Shown here: one piece after another, positions 1-11,431 of the stretch
Numbering within the stretch: position 1 is the first letter of the stretch
Layout: each line of letters starts with the position of its first letter
Source: Bryobacteraceae bacterium
Lineage (GTDB): Bacteria; Acidobacteriota; Terriglobia; Bryobacterales; Bryobacteraceae
Direction of reading: 5' to 3'
Length of the DNA stretch: 64,000 nucleotides
Assembly (NCBI GenBank): GCA_947458745.1
Contig: CANGYQ010000006.1
Location: 62,001 to 126,000 of the forward strand
The notes under the pieces: model-generated
Database searches by the model: none
The model's input: the letters and a program-made list of their open reading frames with translations, nothing else
Told to the model about the DNA's origin: nothing
Position numbers and translations under genes: made by a program

Positions 1-121
1 GCCACTTCGCCCACCGGAACAGAACGGCGCAAAGCAGCCCGGCAGCCAGCACGGCAAACGCGGCTAGGTGGCCGTAGTTGAGCCACCAGGGATAACCGAA
101 ATCGAGATGTGGTGCGGGCAT
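1..121 (-). CDS. N-terminal fragment of an unknown membrane protein (cut by window edge)
   Basis: An ATG at 121 on the minus strand opens a frame that runs without a stop for 40 codons to the left edge. It begins MPAPHLDFGYPWWLNY and then has one clear hydrophobic segment of about 18 residues (around 18-36) followed by Arg and Lys, as in a signal anchor or first transmembrane helix. A GGAAGG sequence sits about 9 bases before the ATG, a good ribosome binding site. The rest of the protein lies outside the window, so no family can be assigned. It follows the HicB-like gene on the same strand with about 45 bases between them. Confidence 0.5.
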   Translation of the reverse strand, partial: MPAPHLDFGYPWWLNYGHLAAFAVLAAGLLCAVLFRWAKW

Positions 122-167
122 TTGTTAGGGCCTTCCGTCGTTGAGTCAAATTCCAACTGAACATGAC

Positions 168-362
168 TCAAGCCGAGGCATGCGCGGCCAAGCTCTCCAG
201 GTACAAGGCAATCGCTTCCTTGACGTTCTGTTCTGCTTCTTCCAAGCTCTCACCTTGTGTGTGGCATCCAGGCAAAGCCGGAACGGACGCCACATAGCCA
301 CCTTCAGCAGACCACTCAAAGAAGACGGAAAAGGTGGGCTCTTGGGCAATCTTGCGTGCCAT
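168..362 (-). CDS. HicB-like antitoxin domain protein, orphan
   Basis: A 64-residue protein that matches the HicB antitoxin N-terminal fold: a beta strand region with the typical pattern EGGYVASVPALPGCHTQG followed by the helix ESLEEAEQNVKEAIALYLES. In complete systems HicB neutralises the small mRNA-cleaving toxin HicA. Here there is no HicA: the 75 bases upstream hold no gene and the next frame downstream is a membrane protein. There is also no C-terminal DNA-binding domain, so this is the short form. The ATG at 362 was chosen because the domain starts directly after it; a TTG at 416 would add 18 residues unlike the family. It may be an orphan regulator or the remains of a toxin-antitoxin pair. 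Confidence 0.65.
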   Translation of the reverse strand: MARKIAQEPTFSVFFEWSAEGGYVASVPALPGCHTQGESLEEAEQNVKEAIALYLESLAAHASA

Positions 363-437
363 CACCCCAATTCTAGGCTGTCGCAATCGAATGCGCAAAA
401 AGAGGCCGGCACTCAAATGGGGGCACCGGATGGCCGC

Positions 438-1697
438 CTACTTCTCCTTCTCTTTGTTGAGCTTCTCGATGGACTTCTTGTCCAAGGTCACTTCACCGCC
501 GGGAAGCTTCAAGTGCACTGACGCGGGAGCCGCCAATAGGGCAGCAATCGCGTCCTCACCCGGATGAGAAAGTGAGCCCTTGGCTGATGGCGCCTCAAAT
601 AACCCAGCGGCCAGACGCTCCAATAGATCTTTTGGCAGGTCGGTGCCCTTGGCCGTCTGCCACTCGAGCATCATTTCTACCAACCAGCTCGCGCGGTCAA
701 CATCCAGATCCAGCCGCTTGAGGCGAAACTCTTCGTCGGAGTGGGCGGACGACCAGCGGTCCTGCCACTTGATGAAGAAAACAATGGAAGCAGCAAAGGC
801 GGCTATTGAAAGGCTAAGTCTCGCCAGCGGGAACCATTCCGGCAAACTTGTTGACTGTGGTTGCATAACTTGGAAAATGCTCCACACTGCCGATGCGCCC
901 GTGACCCAAATCAGTGCAAAAAACGCCACCGAAGCGGGACGCCTGGTGTCCTGCGTCTCCTTGCTGAGCTTAAAGACTTTGCTTCGGGCCTCAATTTGCT
1001 CCTTGAGATTGCGATAAATGTCCCGCCGGGCGTGAGTATTATTTCGGTCGTCGAGTGTAGCTTTCAGCTTGGCCAGTTCGGCCTCTCTCTCAGCCAGAGC
1101 TTCAATTTTCCCATTGAAGACCTCGTCGAGCTCCTTTCGTTGGGTCTCAAAGTCGGCGTGAAGGGCTTGCCGATGCTCGGCTAGTTCCGCATCTTGAGTC
1201 CTCCGGTGCTCGTCATTCTCCTTTATCATGCGGGAGTTGATCAACATTAGTTCGTTAAGAGCTTGGCGTTGCTGGTCGTAGAACAGTTGAACGTCGGGAT
1301 GAAGGTTCGAAAGTAGGTTCGATCTCTCAAACTTCGAAAAAACGGTGCGGCAGCTCAGAACAAATTCGAGTTGTTGATCTTCAGGAAATCTGGCTGGGAT
1401 GTTTATCTGAAGTCTTGGTTCTTCGCGGCGGGTAAACGATACAAAGAATTCATCGAAACCCTCGATTCTGAATCGCAGCTCAAGCATTCGAAATGCGTAA
1501 ACGTCTGCTTGGGCAGTTTTCTGGACAACAGGAAGATCAAAAAATGCGCTTACGGGATGATGCCACGGTTGAGGCTCTCCTTCCGAATACTCCCAACGCA
1601 TGGTACCGTCTTGGCCCCAACTCTGTGAAAGGGTTCGGAATGCTTCCAACAATTGCCTATCGCCCACCGGCAATGTTCCATAAGTGATCTGTCCCAT
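438..1697 (-). CDS. Hypothetical coiled-coil protein with two transmembrane helices
   Basis: I do not recognise the family. The 419-residue protein has a soluble N-terminal part (about 1-130), a long charged helical region rich in Glu, Arg, Gln and Leu (about 140-245) that looks like a coiled coil, two hydrophobic helices (about 264-287 and 298-320) and a soluble C-terminal part ending in a Lys/Glu-rich tail. There is no signal peptide, so the long N-terminal part is probably cytoplasmic. A GAGG sequence 8 bases before the ATG supports the start. Base composition is lower in G+C than the genes to its right, and it sits beside an orphan HicB, so the left edge may be an accessory patch. Confidence 0.6.
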   Translation of the reverse strand: MGQITYGTLPVGDRQLLEAFRTLSQSWGQDGTMRWEYSEGEPQPWHHPVSAFFDLPVVQKTAQADVYAFRMLELRFRIEGFDEFFVSFTRREEPRLQINIPARFPEDQQLEFVLSCRTVFSKFERSNLLSNLHPDVQLFYDQQRQALNELMLINSRMIKENDEHRRTQDAELAEHRQALHADFETQRKELDEVFNGKIEALAEREAELAKLKATLDDRNNTHARRDIYRNLKEQIEARSKVFKLSKETQDTRRPASVAFFALIWVTGASAVWSIFQVMQPQSTSLPEWFPLARLSLSIAAFAASIVFFIKWQDRWSSAHSDEEFRLKRLDLDVDRASWLVEMMLEWQTAKGTDLPKDLLERLAAGLFEAPSAKGSLSHPGEDAIAALLAAPASVHLKLPGGEVTLDKKSIEKLNKEKEK

Positions 1698-1771
1698 GTT
1701 GCCATCCTCGAATCGGTCGTCAAAGTGCCGTAGATACCCTCAGTACTGCCTGCATGTAATACTTTACGTCG

Positions 1772-2956
1772 TTACCCCACCACCTTCTTCCCCACCGCCT
1801 CCCACTTCAGCCGCTTGCCGGACCGCAAGCTCTCAATCGCCATGCAGAGCACCACGTTGGTCTGCTGCGCCACTTCTACCGGTGCATTGGGCTGTTGGCG
1901 GGTTTGGACGCACTCCAAGAAGTTCCGAATGTGCTGCCGCGTGGCGTGGGAGAACGCGCCGGGGGAGCGGCGTTCTTTTTCGGGTTTTAGTTCGGTGGCC
2001 TTGGGGTCTTCGCGATAGAGGGCCCAATGCTCACGGCCGGCGTCAAAGCGAGCCTTGGTGCCATGGTGTTGGGCCACCTGATCGAGGAAGCCGGAATAGC
2101 GCATGGACTTGTAGCCCACCGTGAAGGCCACCAGCACCTGCTCGGGATATTCGAGCAGCATCGTCGTCGTCTCCGGCACTTCCGCGCCGGGCAGCGTGTT
2201 GACACCGGCGGCGTAGACGGCGGAGGGATAGGTGAGGCCGCGGAGCCAGTGGATGGCGTCGACCATGTGCGCCGCTTGGCCGATCATGAGGCCGCCGGAA
2301 TAGTCCCAGAAGTAGTACCAGTTGCGGAAGCGCTGGGCGTCGAGCTCACGAGGCGGAGCGGTGCCCAGCCACTGCTTCCAATCGAGCTTGCCTTCGAGCG
2401 GCGCCGGATTGAGCGATGCCTGATTGTTCAGCCACCAGCCATTCACGTGCCGCACATCGCCGATGTTGCCGGTGTCGTACGCCTGCTTGGCTTCCAGAAA
2501 CACGTCGTAGCTGCGGCGCTGCATGCCTACCTGGACGATGCGCTTGGTCCGCTTGACGGCGTCGATCATGCGCCAGCCTTCAGCAATCGTGTGGGCCAGG
2601 GGTTTTTCGACATAGACATCTTTGCCCGCCTCCACGGCATCGATCACCATCTGCGCGTGCCAGTGGTCCGGTGTCGCCACCACCACCACCTGGATCGACT
2701 TGTCGTCCAGCAGCTTCTTGTAATTGTCGTAAGCCTGCGCGCCCGTGGAGGCCACCTTCAGGCCGGCCTGCAGATTGGGCTCGTAGACATCGCAGACCGC
2801 CGCCATGTTGACGCCGATCTCTTTGAATTCACCCGTCAGATAGCGGCCGCGGCCGCCGGAGCCGATGATGCCGCCACGGACCGCTCCCTGCGCCATCAGG
2901 GGCAGGGCCGTCGTCGCCAGGGCGGAAGTAGCTAGTGCAGAACGTCGTGTCATCAT
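1772..2956 (-). CDS. Gfo/Idh/MocA family oxidoreductase, exported
   Basis: A 394-residue NAD(P)-dependent sugar-type dehydrogenase of the Gfo/Idh/MocA family. The N-terminus has twin arginines and a short hydrophobic stretch (MMTRRSALATSALATTALPL), a Tat-like leader common in this family. It is followed by the dinucleotide-binding motif GGIIGSGGRGR, the VVVATPDHWHAQM segment and the conserved EKPLAHTIAEGWRM motif with the catalytic-region Lys. The C-terminal half is the usual alpha/beta substrate domain. The substrate cannot be read from sequence. Two ATG codons in tandem (2956 and 2953) are possible starts. The gene is divergent from the glycogen-debranching gene with only 9 bases between the two starts. 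Confidence 0.88.
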   Translation of the reverse strand: MMTRRSALATSALATTALPLMAQGAVRGGIIGSGGRGRYLTGEFKEIGVNMAAVCDVYEPNLQAGLKVASTGAQAYDNYKKLLDDKSIQVVVVATPDHWHAQMVIDAVEAGKDVYVEKPLAHTIAEGWRMIDAVKRTKRIVQVGMQRRSYDVFLEAKQAYDTGNIGDVRHVNGWWLNNQASLNPAPLEGKLDWKQWLGTAPPRELDAQRFRNWYYFWDYSGGLMIGQAAHMVDAIHWLRGLTYPSAVYAAGVNTLPGAEVPETTTMLLEYPEQVLVAFTVGYKSMRYSGFLDQVAQHHGTKARFDAGREHWALYREDPKATELKPEKERRSPGAFSHATRQHIRNFLECVQTRQQPNAPVEVAQQTNVVLCMAIESLRSGKRLKWEAVGKKVVG

Positions 2957-2965
2957 TAAGCTTTC

Positions 2966-5005
<2,040 letters not shown>

Positions 5006-5086
5006 CCTGTCCGATCCCTTCGGCGGACCTGCCGGGATACTTGACGTTTTTCTTCAGACAGCGTTAAATCGATTCATAGCAGGGAA

Positions 5087-8000
5087 ATGATGAGAAACGC
5101 TCTTTCTGGCATCGCCGTCGTGGGACTCGTGGCCGGGCTGACGGCCTGGGGCCAGTCGAACCTGGGAGGGATCTCCGGCCGCGTCACGGACGCATCGGGC
5201 GGCGCGGTGGTGAAAGCCAACGTGATTGTCCGCAACCTGGGAACCAACGCCACTCTACGCCTGGAAACCAATCAGGAGGGTCAGTATCTGGCTAATGGCC
5301 TGCCTCCGGTGGTCTATGAGGTGGCCGTCGAAGGCCCGGGCTTCCAGCGGACTGTCGTCACGGTGCTCAAGGTAGATACAGCGCGCGTCTCCACCGCCGA
5401 TGTCGTGCTGAAGCCGGGCGACGTGGCCACGTCGGTGGAGGTGACGGGTGAAACTCCGTTGCTGCAGACTGTGCAAGGCGCACTCCAGCAAAACGTCGAC
5501 CAGCGCACGATTAACGAACTGCCGCTCAATGGCCGCAACACCTTGGAGCTTTCCCTGACCTTGCCTGGCGTGGCCGGTTCGGCCGGAACCGAGTTCAGCG
5601 AATTCACCACCAATGAGCCGGTTCCGGGCCGCGAACTGGCCATCAACGGCGGTCGCGTCGGCACCACCCAGTTCCAGGCCGATGGGGCCAATGTCACCTC
5701 CATTGCTCTGGGCCGCATGAGTGTCTCTTTTTCACCGGACACCATCCAGGAGTTCACCGTTCAGCAAGCCAACTACTCGGCGCAATTCGCCCAGGCGGGC
5801 GGAGCCATCATTCAGCAGACCACCAAGAGCGGCACCAATGAACTGCACGGCACCGGCTTCTGGTTCCATCGCCAGCGCGCCTTCACGGCCAACCCATTCG
5901 ACACACAGCGCACTCCCGTCACCAACTTTGACAACCGGCCTCCCCTGCGGCGTCAGCAACTGGGCGCGGTGATTACGGGTCCGGTGTGGCTGCCCAAGAT
6001 TTACAACGGCAAGAACCGCACCTTCTTCATGTTCAGTTATGAACCGACGCGGCAGCTGGCTTCCAACCCCGGTGGACCCACCAATATCCGCGTCCCAACG
6101 GAGCGTGAGATCGGCGGCGACTTCTCGCAGTCCCAGGTCTACTTCCGCAATGCGGACGGCAGTGTCCGGACCGAGCCGTGGGCCCTGCTGTACAACCAGT
6201 TCACCCGCCGCGCCGACGGAGCCTTGGCCTTGCGCGCTAATCCGGCCTACAATCCGGCACTGCCGGCCAGCGCCAGCAACTTCATCTACCAGTTCCGCAA
6301 TTTCCCTCTGTTCAATCCCAATGACCCGGACCCGCTCCGCCGCGGGCGCGTGATGGTGGATGAATTGGGCCGCAGCTTGGTGAACCCGGTGGCGCAACGC
6401 ATTGCGCGCGAACTCTACCCGACGCCCAACATCACGGATCCGCGTCTGGTGGCCGATCTGCTGGGGGCCAACTACACCTACTTCCGCCGGACCAACTACG
6501 TGGATGACCGCTTCACGGTGAAGATCGACCACAACCTCACGGATGCCAACCGTTTAAGCGTCCGCTACACCGACCAGCCACAGTCCGGTACCCGTCAGGA
6601 ACGCGACTCCGTTTCTCACGGCCTGATCAGCGACGCCAACACGTCACGCCAAATCCTGGCCACCCTAATCTCCGCCCCTCGCCCGTCGATGACCAACGAA
6701 CTGCGCTTGAACTATGTCTTCGGCAGCTTCCAGCGCGGTTTCCCGAGTGAACTCCTGGGCGAGGACTTCACCAGCAAGTACCTGAACACGGGCGGCGCCG
6801 GAGCTGGCAGTGTCAACCTGCTGGGTTACGGCATGGCTCGCTTCTTTGATGCCGGGGCCCCGTTTGGCTTGAGTGGCCAGCAGAGCGGCGCGGGAATTGG
6901 CACGCTCGGCTTCAACTCCCCGCAGGATGTGGGCCTGAACAAGGAACATAGTTACTCGCTCACCGATGACTTTTCCTGGGTGAAGGGCAAAATGACCTGG
7001 CGCGTGGGCTTCGCCGCCTCTCACTTGCAGTTGAACCAGTCCGCCCTGGGCGTCGGGTCGCTGGCGGGTGGCCGCTTTTTCTGGAATCGCCTGCAGACGG
7101 CGGAACAGAACTGCAACACCAACCCACTGGGCGGCACCGCTCCTAACTGTGCGGCCAGCGTCTTCGGCGGTGACCGTTTTGCCAGCTTCCTGCTGGGGAT
7201 GCCGGAAGGGGTGCAGGTGCAAACCGAGAACCTCTCGGTGCCTTACTACTACCGCTGGCTCAACCTCGGTGGCTATGTGCAGAACGATTGGAAGGTCTCC
7301 AAGAACCTGACGCTCAATATCGGACTCCGCTACCAATTTCAGTCGCCCCGCTGGGAGAAGTTCAATCGCCAAGGACAATCCAACCCGAACCGGTTGGAAC
7401 CCAATCCGTTTGCCAACAACCTCCCCGCGCCCGTATTTGAATATGCCGGCGTGGGTGGCCGGTCGCGCTACCTGACGCCCTCCGTAAAAGATGTCTTCGA
7501 GCCACGCTTTGGTTTTGCCTGGACCCCGGGCTTCTCCTGGAATGAGCGGCGCCGGTTTGTCATCCGCGGCGGCTACGGCATGACGCACGGTGTGCTGATG
7601 GGTAACGACCGCGAACCCATCCCCAACCTTGGTTCACAGACGGCCACCGGCTTCCGTCAGATCAGCTACCTACTGGGGGCCAACGACATCCAGTCGCCCA
7701 GCAATCGACCCACCTGCGGACTGGCCCGCTGCAATGACCCGGCTCTCCCCATGCAGTTCGGCTACAACAATCCGGTGCTGGCTCCGGACACCACGCTGTT
7801 TCAAGTGCCCGCCTCGGGCCTGATTCGTCCCAGTGACGGCGCTGGAGTAACTGCTCTCGGAACCGCGCGGCAGAACGTCCTTTTCCAGTCTACAGGCGTG
7901 ATCGGCTACCAGGACTTCCGCATGCCCACCACGCACAACTATTCGTTGCAGACCGAATATGAGTTCGCCGGCAGCACTGTCCTGCGTATCTCCTATCAGG

Positions 8001-9220
8001 GCGCCCGTAGCACGCACCAGTACGGAGCCAGCTTCAACCTCAACCGGACCGATCCGTTCACGGGCCGCGTACCGTATCCCGGTTTCTCCGGGCGTCTGGG
8101 AGCCGGATTGTTTGTCCTGGACCCCACCACCAACAACGCCACCTATCATGCCGCCGTTATCGAACTGGAGCGGCGTTTCGCGCGGGGCCTCCAGTTCCGG
8201 GCCAACTACACCTTCTCCAAGAACATCGACGACTCAAGCGGCGGTATCCGCTTCCCCATCCCCAATAACTCGTTCAACAACTCCGGACTCGATGTGGGTA
8301 TTCTGCGCAACCAGAACCCCTACAATCGTGCGCAGGACCGCTCGGTGGCCTCCACCAACACACCCCACATCCTGAACCTCACCGGCCTATGGGATCTGCC
8401 TTTTGGCCGCGGCAAGAAGTTCCTCTCCGGCGGCGGCTGGAAGGAGCACCTCGTGGGGGGCTGGAACTTGAATGGTTTGGCCCGCTTCCGCAGCGGCTTC
8501 CCCGTTTCAGTACCGCTCGGAATTGGTAACTCGCTCGACATTGGTGTACCGGGTGGCTCGCTCCGGCCGGACATGATTCAGGGCGTACCCCTGATCAATC
8601 CTGATTGGACGCGCGAAAACTCCTGGCGCGGCGTGCCGTACATTAATCCGCGGGCCTTTGCCATGCCGGAGCCCGGCCAGTGGGGCAATGCGCCGCGCAA
8701 TCTCGACGTCTACTACCCGCGTGTGCAGACCTTCGATGCCAGCATCTTCAAACGCTTCCGCCCGTTTGAGAACACCAAGCGTTACTTTGAGCTGCGGGCC
8801 GAGGCCTTCAACCTGCTCAACATGAAGCAGTACCAGCCCAATCCCAATATCGCCAGCCTAGTGTCTGGTGCCAACCAGAACCCGCTGCTCGTGGGCACCT
8901 CCCCCAACTTTACGCCCGTACCGGGTGTGCAGAACCGCTATGCCAATTTGCGCGCACCGGGTGTCTGGGATGCCATTATCAATCGGTCTCTTGGGGTGGC
9001 CACCGATACTGCCATCGCGCAGTTGCCGGGACCGGGCCCCGGCAATGTGGGTTGTCCCGCCAATGCGCCTGAACTGGGCGCGGCCAACCAGACCCAATCT
9101 CTTAGCCCGGCCTGTACCGCGCGGGCGTTGTCGCTCGGCGGGGGCTTCGGTCGCATGAACGCCAACTCCGTCCAAGTGCCGGCTCGCACCTGGCAGTTCG
9201 CGCTCAAGTTTTACTTCTGA
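5087..9220 (+). CDS. TonB-dependent receptor, Oar-like, with carboxypeptidase-regulatory domain
   Basis: A 1377-residue outer membrane protein. It has a signal peptide (about 1-22, cleavage near AWGQS), then an N-terminal carboxypeptidase-regulatory beta-sandwich with the signature GGISGRVTDASGGAVVKANV, a plug-like region with ELPLNGRNTLELSLTLPG, and a very long beta-barrel rich in aromatic and Asn residues with TFSKNIDDSS in the barrel. It ends in a C-terminal Phe (LKFYF), the usual BAM signal. This is the Oar-like receptor type that is greatly expanded in Acidobacteria and thought to import oligosaccharides or peptides; the ligand is unknown. AGGGA before the tandem ATG supports a start at 5087 or 5090. 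No SusD-like partner is next to it. Confidence 0.92.
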   Translation: MMRNALSGIAVVGLVAGLTAWGQSNLGGISGRVTDASGGAVVKANVIVRNLGTNATLRLETNQEGQYLANGLPPVVYEVAVEGPGFQRTVVTVLKVDTARVSTADVVLKPGDVATSVEVTGETPLLQTVQGALQQNVDQRTINELPLNGRNTLELSLTLPGVAGSAGTEFSEFTTNEPVPGRELAINGGRVGTTQFQADGANVTSIALGRMSVSFSPDTIQEFTVQQANYSAQFAQAGGAIIQQTTKSGTNELHGTGFWFHRQRAFTANPFDTQRTPVTNFDNRPPLRRQQLGAVITGPVWLPKIYNGKNRTFFMFSYEPTRQLASNPGGPTNIRVPTEREIGGDFSQSQVYFRNADGSVRTEPWALLYNQFTRRADGALALRANPAYNPALPASASNFIYQFRNFPLFNPNDPDPLRRGRVMVDELGRSLVNPVAQRIARELYPTPNITDPRLVADLLGANYTYFRRTNYVDDRFTVKIDHNLTDANRLSVRYTDQPQSGTRQERDSVSHGLISDANTSRQILATLISAPRPSMTNELRLNYVFGSFQRGFPSELLGEDFTSKYLNTGGAGAGSVNLLGYGMARFFDAGAPFGLSGQQSGAGIGTLGFNSPQDVGLNKEHSYSLTDDFSWVKGKMTWRVGFAASHLQLNQSALGVGSLAGGRFFWNRLQTAEQNCNTNPLGGTAPNCAASVFGGDRFASFLLGMPEGVQVQTENLSVPYYYRWLNLGGYVQNDWKVSKNLTLNIGLRYQFQSPRWEKFNRQGQSNPNRLEPNPFANNLPAPVFEYAGVGGRSRYLTPSVKDVFEPRFGFAWTPGFSWNERRRFVIRGGYGMTHGVLMGNDREPIPNLGSQTATGFRQISYLLGANDIQSPSNRPTCGLARCNDPALPMQFGYNNPVLAPDTTLFQVPASGLIRPSDGAGVTALGTARQNVLFQSTGVIGYQDFRMPTTHNYSLQTEYEFAGSTVLRISYQGARSTHQYGASFNLNRTDPFTGRVPYPGFSGRLGAGLFVLDPTTNNATYHAAVIELERRFARGLQFRANYTFSKNIDDSSGGIRFPIPNNSFNNSGLDVGILRNQNPYNRAQDRSVASTNTPHILNLTGLWDLPFGRGKKFLSGGGWKEHLVGGWNLNGLARFRSGFPVSVPLGIGNSLDIGVPGGSLRPDMIQGVPLINPDWTRENSWRGVPYINPRAFAMPEPGQWGNAPRNLDVYYPRVQTFDASIFKRFRPFENTKRYFELRAEAFNLLNMKQYQPNPNIASLVSGANQNPLLVGTSPNFTPVPGVQNRYANLRAPGVWDAIINRSLGVATDTAIAQLPGPGPGNVGCPANAPELGAANQTQSLSPACTARALSLGGGFGRMNANSVQVPARTWQFALKFYF

Positions 9221-9248
9221 TCCGGTCCGGTGGAGCCCTCCGCTGGCT

Positions 9249-10034
9249 TCAAGCCTGGGGAGTCTCCGCCGGCCGCGGTCGCCAGTGCAGCAAGCGCCGC
9301 TCCACGCGCCCCACCACCGCCGCCACCACCAGCACGAACGCGGCCAGAAACACCATGCCCGCAAAGACGCCCGTCGTGTCAAACACGCCTTCGGCTTGGG
9401 CGATCAGATACCCAATGCCTTGCGTCGAGCCCAGATACTCGCCCACCACGGCGGCGATGATCGACATGCCGACGCTGATTTCCAGGCTGGAAAAAATCCA
9501 TGCCAGCGCGCTCGGCAGCAGTACGTGCCGCACCAACTGCCGTTCGGTCGCACCCAGCATACGCGCGTTATCCAGCAGCACCGGGTTCACCTCGCGCACG
9601 CCTTTCAGCGTGTTGAAGAAGACGATGAAGAAGACCACCGTCACTCCCAACGCCACCTTCGACCAGATGCCCAGCCCAAACCAGAGGAGAAAGATCGGTG
9701 CCAGCACCACGCGGGGCAGGGAGTTGGCGATCTGAATGTAGGGCCCGAAAATGTCGCCCAACAAGCGCGACCGGCCCAACACGAACCCCGCCGCGATGCC
9801 GGCCACTGAGCCCAGCACAAACGACAACGCCGCTTCCACTACCGTAATGCCTAAATGAGGCCACACCGTTCCTTCAGCCAGTTGCTGCCAGACGCGCGAC
9901 ATCACGGCCGAGGGGCGAGAGAAGAAAAACGGGTCGAGCCAGCCCAACCGGGCCCCACCTTCCCAAAGGCCAATAAACACTACGGCCACCACGATTCGTC
10001 CGGCTAGCACGCGCGGGTGGATCGATCTAGCCAT
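9249..10034 (-). CDS. ABC transporter permease, SsuC/TauC/NrtB type
   Basis: A 261-residue inner membrane permease with about six hydrophobic helices. The conserved EAA loop is visible as LLDNARMLGATERQLVRHVL, followed by PSALAWIFSSLEISVGMSI and VVGEYLGSTQGIGYLI, which are characteristic of the nitrate/sulfonate/taurine importer family. Its start overlaps the end of the upstream ATPase gene by 8 bases, so the two are co-translated. The periplasmic binding protein that would set the substrate is absent from the window, so the substrate (sulfonate, taurine, nitrate, or a pyrimidine/thiamine precursor) cannot be named. The gene ends 28 bases from the convergent TonB receptor. Confidence 0.9.
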   Translation of the reverse strand: MARSIHPRVLAGRIVVAVVFIGLWEGGARLGWLDPFFFSRPSAVMSRVWQQLAEGTVWPHLGITVVEAALSFVLGSVAGIAAGFVLGRSRLLGDIFGPYIQIANSLPRVVLAPIFLLWFGLGIWSKVALGVTVVFFIVFFNTLKGVREVNPVLLDNARMLGATERQLVRHVLLPSALAWIFSSLEISVGMSIIAAVVGEYLGSTQGIGYLIAQAEGVFDTTGVFAGMVFLAAFVLVVAAVVGRVERRLLHWRPRPAETPQA

Positions 10035-10815
10035 GCGCCTTGCCTCCCGGGTGATCTCCTAGTGCCCTGATCACCTCGCCGCGCAGGTCATGCCAGATGG
10101 CGCGGTAGATCTCGGCAAACCGCGGCTCTGTCTTCAGGTCCAGCAAGGGCCGAGGCCGCGGCAAGTCGATCTCATAGCGCCCCACCAGATGGCTCCGCGG
10201 ACCCGCCGAAAGCACCAGCACCTCGTCCGAGAGCGCGATCGCTTCTTCCAGGTCATGCGTGATGAACAGCACGGTGGTTCCCGCCGTACCCACCCAGTCC
10301 AGCAACTCTTGCTCCATCCGCAGGCGCGTGTGGATGTCCAGCGCCGAGAACGGCTCATCCATCAACAGCAGATCAGGCTGCACGGCCAGGCACTGGGCCA
10401 GGGCCACACGCTTGCGCATGCCGCCCGACAGCTCATGCGGATAGCGGGTGGAGAACGCTTCCAGGCCAACGCGCCGCAGCCAGTCCTGCGCCGCATCCGG
10501 CGCCCGGCCCCGCAGCTCCAAACCCAGCGCGGCGTTGTCCAGCACGCTTTTCCAGGGCAGCAGTGCGTCCTGCTGGAACAGATACGCCGCGCGCCGGTTG
10601 AGGCCCGCCAGGGGCTCACCAAATACTTCCACCCGGCCCGCACTCGCCGTCAACAGACCTGCCGCCAGATTCAATACCGTGGATTTTCCGCAGCCGCTGG
10701 GCCCGACAATTGAGATAAACCGGCGTGGCTCCACTGTGAACGAGATGCCTTCAATGGCTTCATAGCCGGAGTCGTATCGCTTGCTGACGGATGAGAACTG
10801 GAGGGCCGCGGGCAC
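10027..10815 (-). CDS. ABC transporter ATP-binding protein, SsuB/TauB/NrtD type
   Basis: A 262-residue nucleotide-binding subunit. Walker A is GPSGCGKST (about 37-45), the Q-loop is AYLFQQDALLPW, typical of this subfamily, the signature is ELSGGMRKR, Walker B is LLLMDEPFSALD and the switch His lies in LFITHDLEEA. The start codon is GTG at 10815. It is the first gene of a two-gene unit with the permease, whose start it overlaps by 8 bases. It is divergent from the DinB-like gene across a 46-base spacer that must hold both promoters. Confidence 0.92.
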   Translation of the reverse strand: MPAALQFSSVSKRYDSGYEAIEGISFTVEPRRFISIVGPSGCGKSTVLNLAAGLLTASAGRVEVFGEPLAGLNRRAAYLFQQDALLPWKSVLDNAALGLELRGRAPDAAQDWLRRVGLEAFSTRYPHELSGGMRKRVALAQCLAVQPDLLLMDEPFSALDIHTRLRMEQELLDWVGTAGTTVLFITHDLEEAIALSDEVLVLSAGPRSHLVGRYEIDLPRPRPLLDLKTEPRFAEIYRAIWHDLRGEVIRALGDHPGGKAHG

Positions 10816-10861
10816 TTATGGAAGAGTATAAACGGGCGCGCTCCGGTAAAATAAAAGTGCC

Positions 10862-11386
10862 ATGCCCCCCACCACCAGGCCCGCTCCCGGAGAATACCTC
10901 CCCTACTTCGGCCGCTACATTTCGCTCGTGCCGGAGGGCGACATTGTCGAGCAGTTGCAAACCCAGATCGGTGCCACCATGGCCCTGCTCCATACGGTCT
11001 CTGAAGAAAAGAGCAGCTTCCGCTACGCGCCCGGCAAGTGGAGCATGAAGCAGTCACTGGGCCACATCATCGACACCGAGCGGGTCTTCGCCTATCGCCT
11101 GCTGGCCATCGCCCGCGGAGAAAAGGCCGCGCTGCCCAGCTTCGACCAGGATGAATACGTCCACGGTGCTGATTTTGACAATAGCTCCTGGGCGTATCTG
11201 GTGGCGGAGTTCGAACTGGTGCGGCGGGCAACGGTGGCGATGCTGAAAAATCTGCCGGAGTTTGCCTGGGAGCGCATAGGCACGGCCAGCGGAGCGCCCA
11301 CGTCCGCCCGGGCATTGGCCTTCATGATGGCTGGCCATGAGCTCTATCACCAGGCAATCTTCCGCGAACGCTATCTCGTGGCTTAG
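10862..11386 (+). CDS. DinB/DfsB family putative metal-dependent protein
   Basis: A 174-residue four-helix-bundle protein of the DinB_2 type. The three metal-binding His residues are visible: one in KQSLGHIIDTERVFAYR (about residue 67) and two in AGHELYHQAIFRERYL near the C-terminus (about 159 and 163), which is the family pattern. Members bind a divalent metal and include thiol transferases that use bacillithiol or similar, but most have no known substrate. The short N-terminus has no signal peptide, so it is cytoplasmic. It precedes a mannonate-dehydratase-like gene on the same strand with 45 bases between them; a functional link is not evident. Confidence 0.82.
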   Translation: MPPTTRPAPGEYLPYFGRYISLVPEGDIVEQLQTQIGATMALLHTVSEEKSSFRYAPGKWSMKQSLGHIIDTERVFAYRLLAIARGEKAALPSFDQDEYVHGADFDNSSWAYLVAEFELVRRATVAMLKNLPEFAWERIGTASGAPTSARALAFMMAGHELYHQAIFRERYLVA

Positions 11387-11431
11387 CCTCTCCCGGCAGT
11401 CGCGTCGCGCCGGGGATATACTCTTGGTGCT

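Noticed and set aside
2027..2935. Long plus-strand frame over the Gfo/Idh/MocA gene
   Set aside because: High G+C creates long open frames opposite real genes; the sequence is His/Arg/Val-rich with no domain, while the minus strand has clear motifs.
5009..5028. Small stem (GTCCG/CGGAC) after glgX as a terminator
   Set aside because: Only 5 bp with a 10-base loop and no T tract directly after it.
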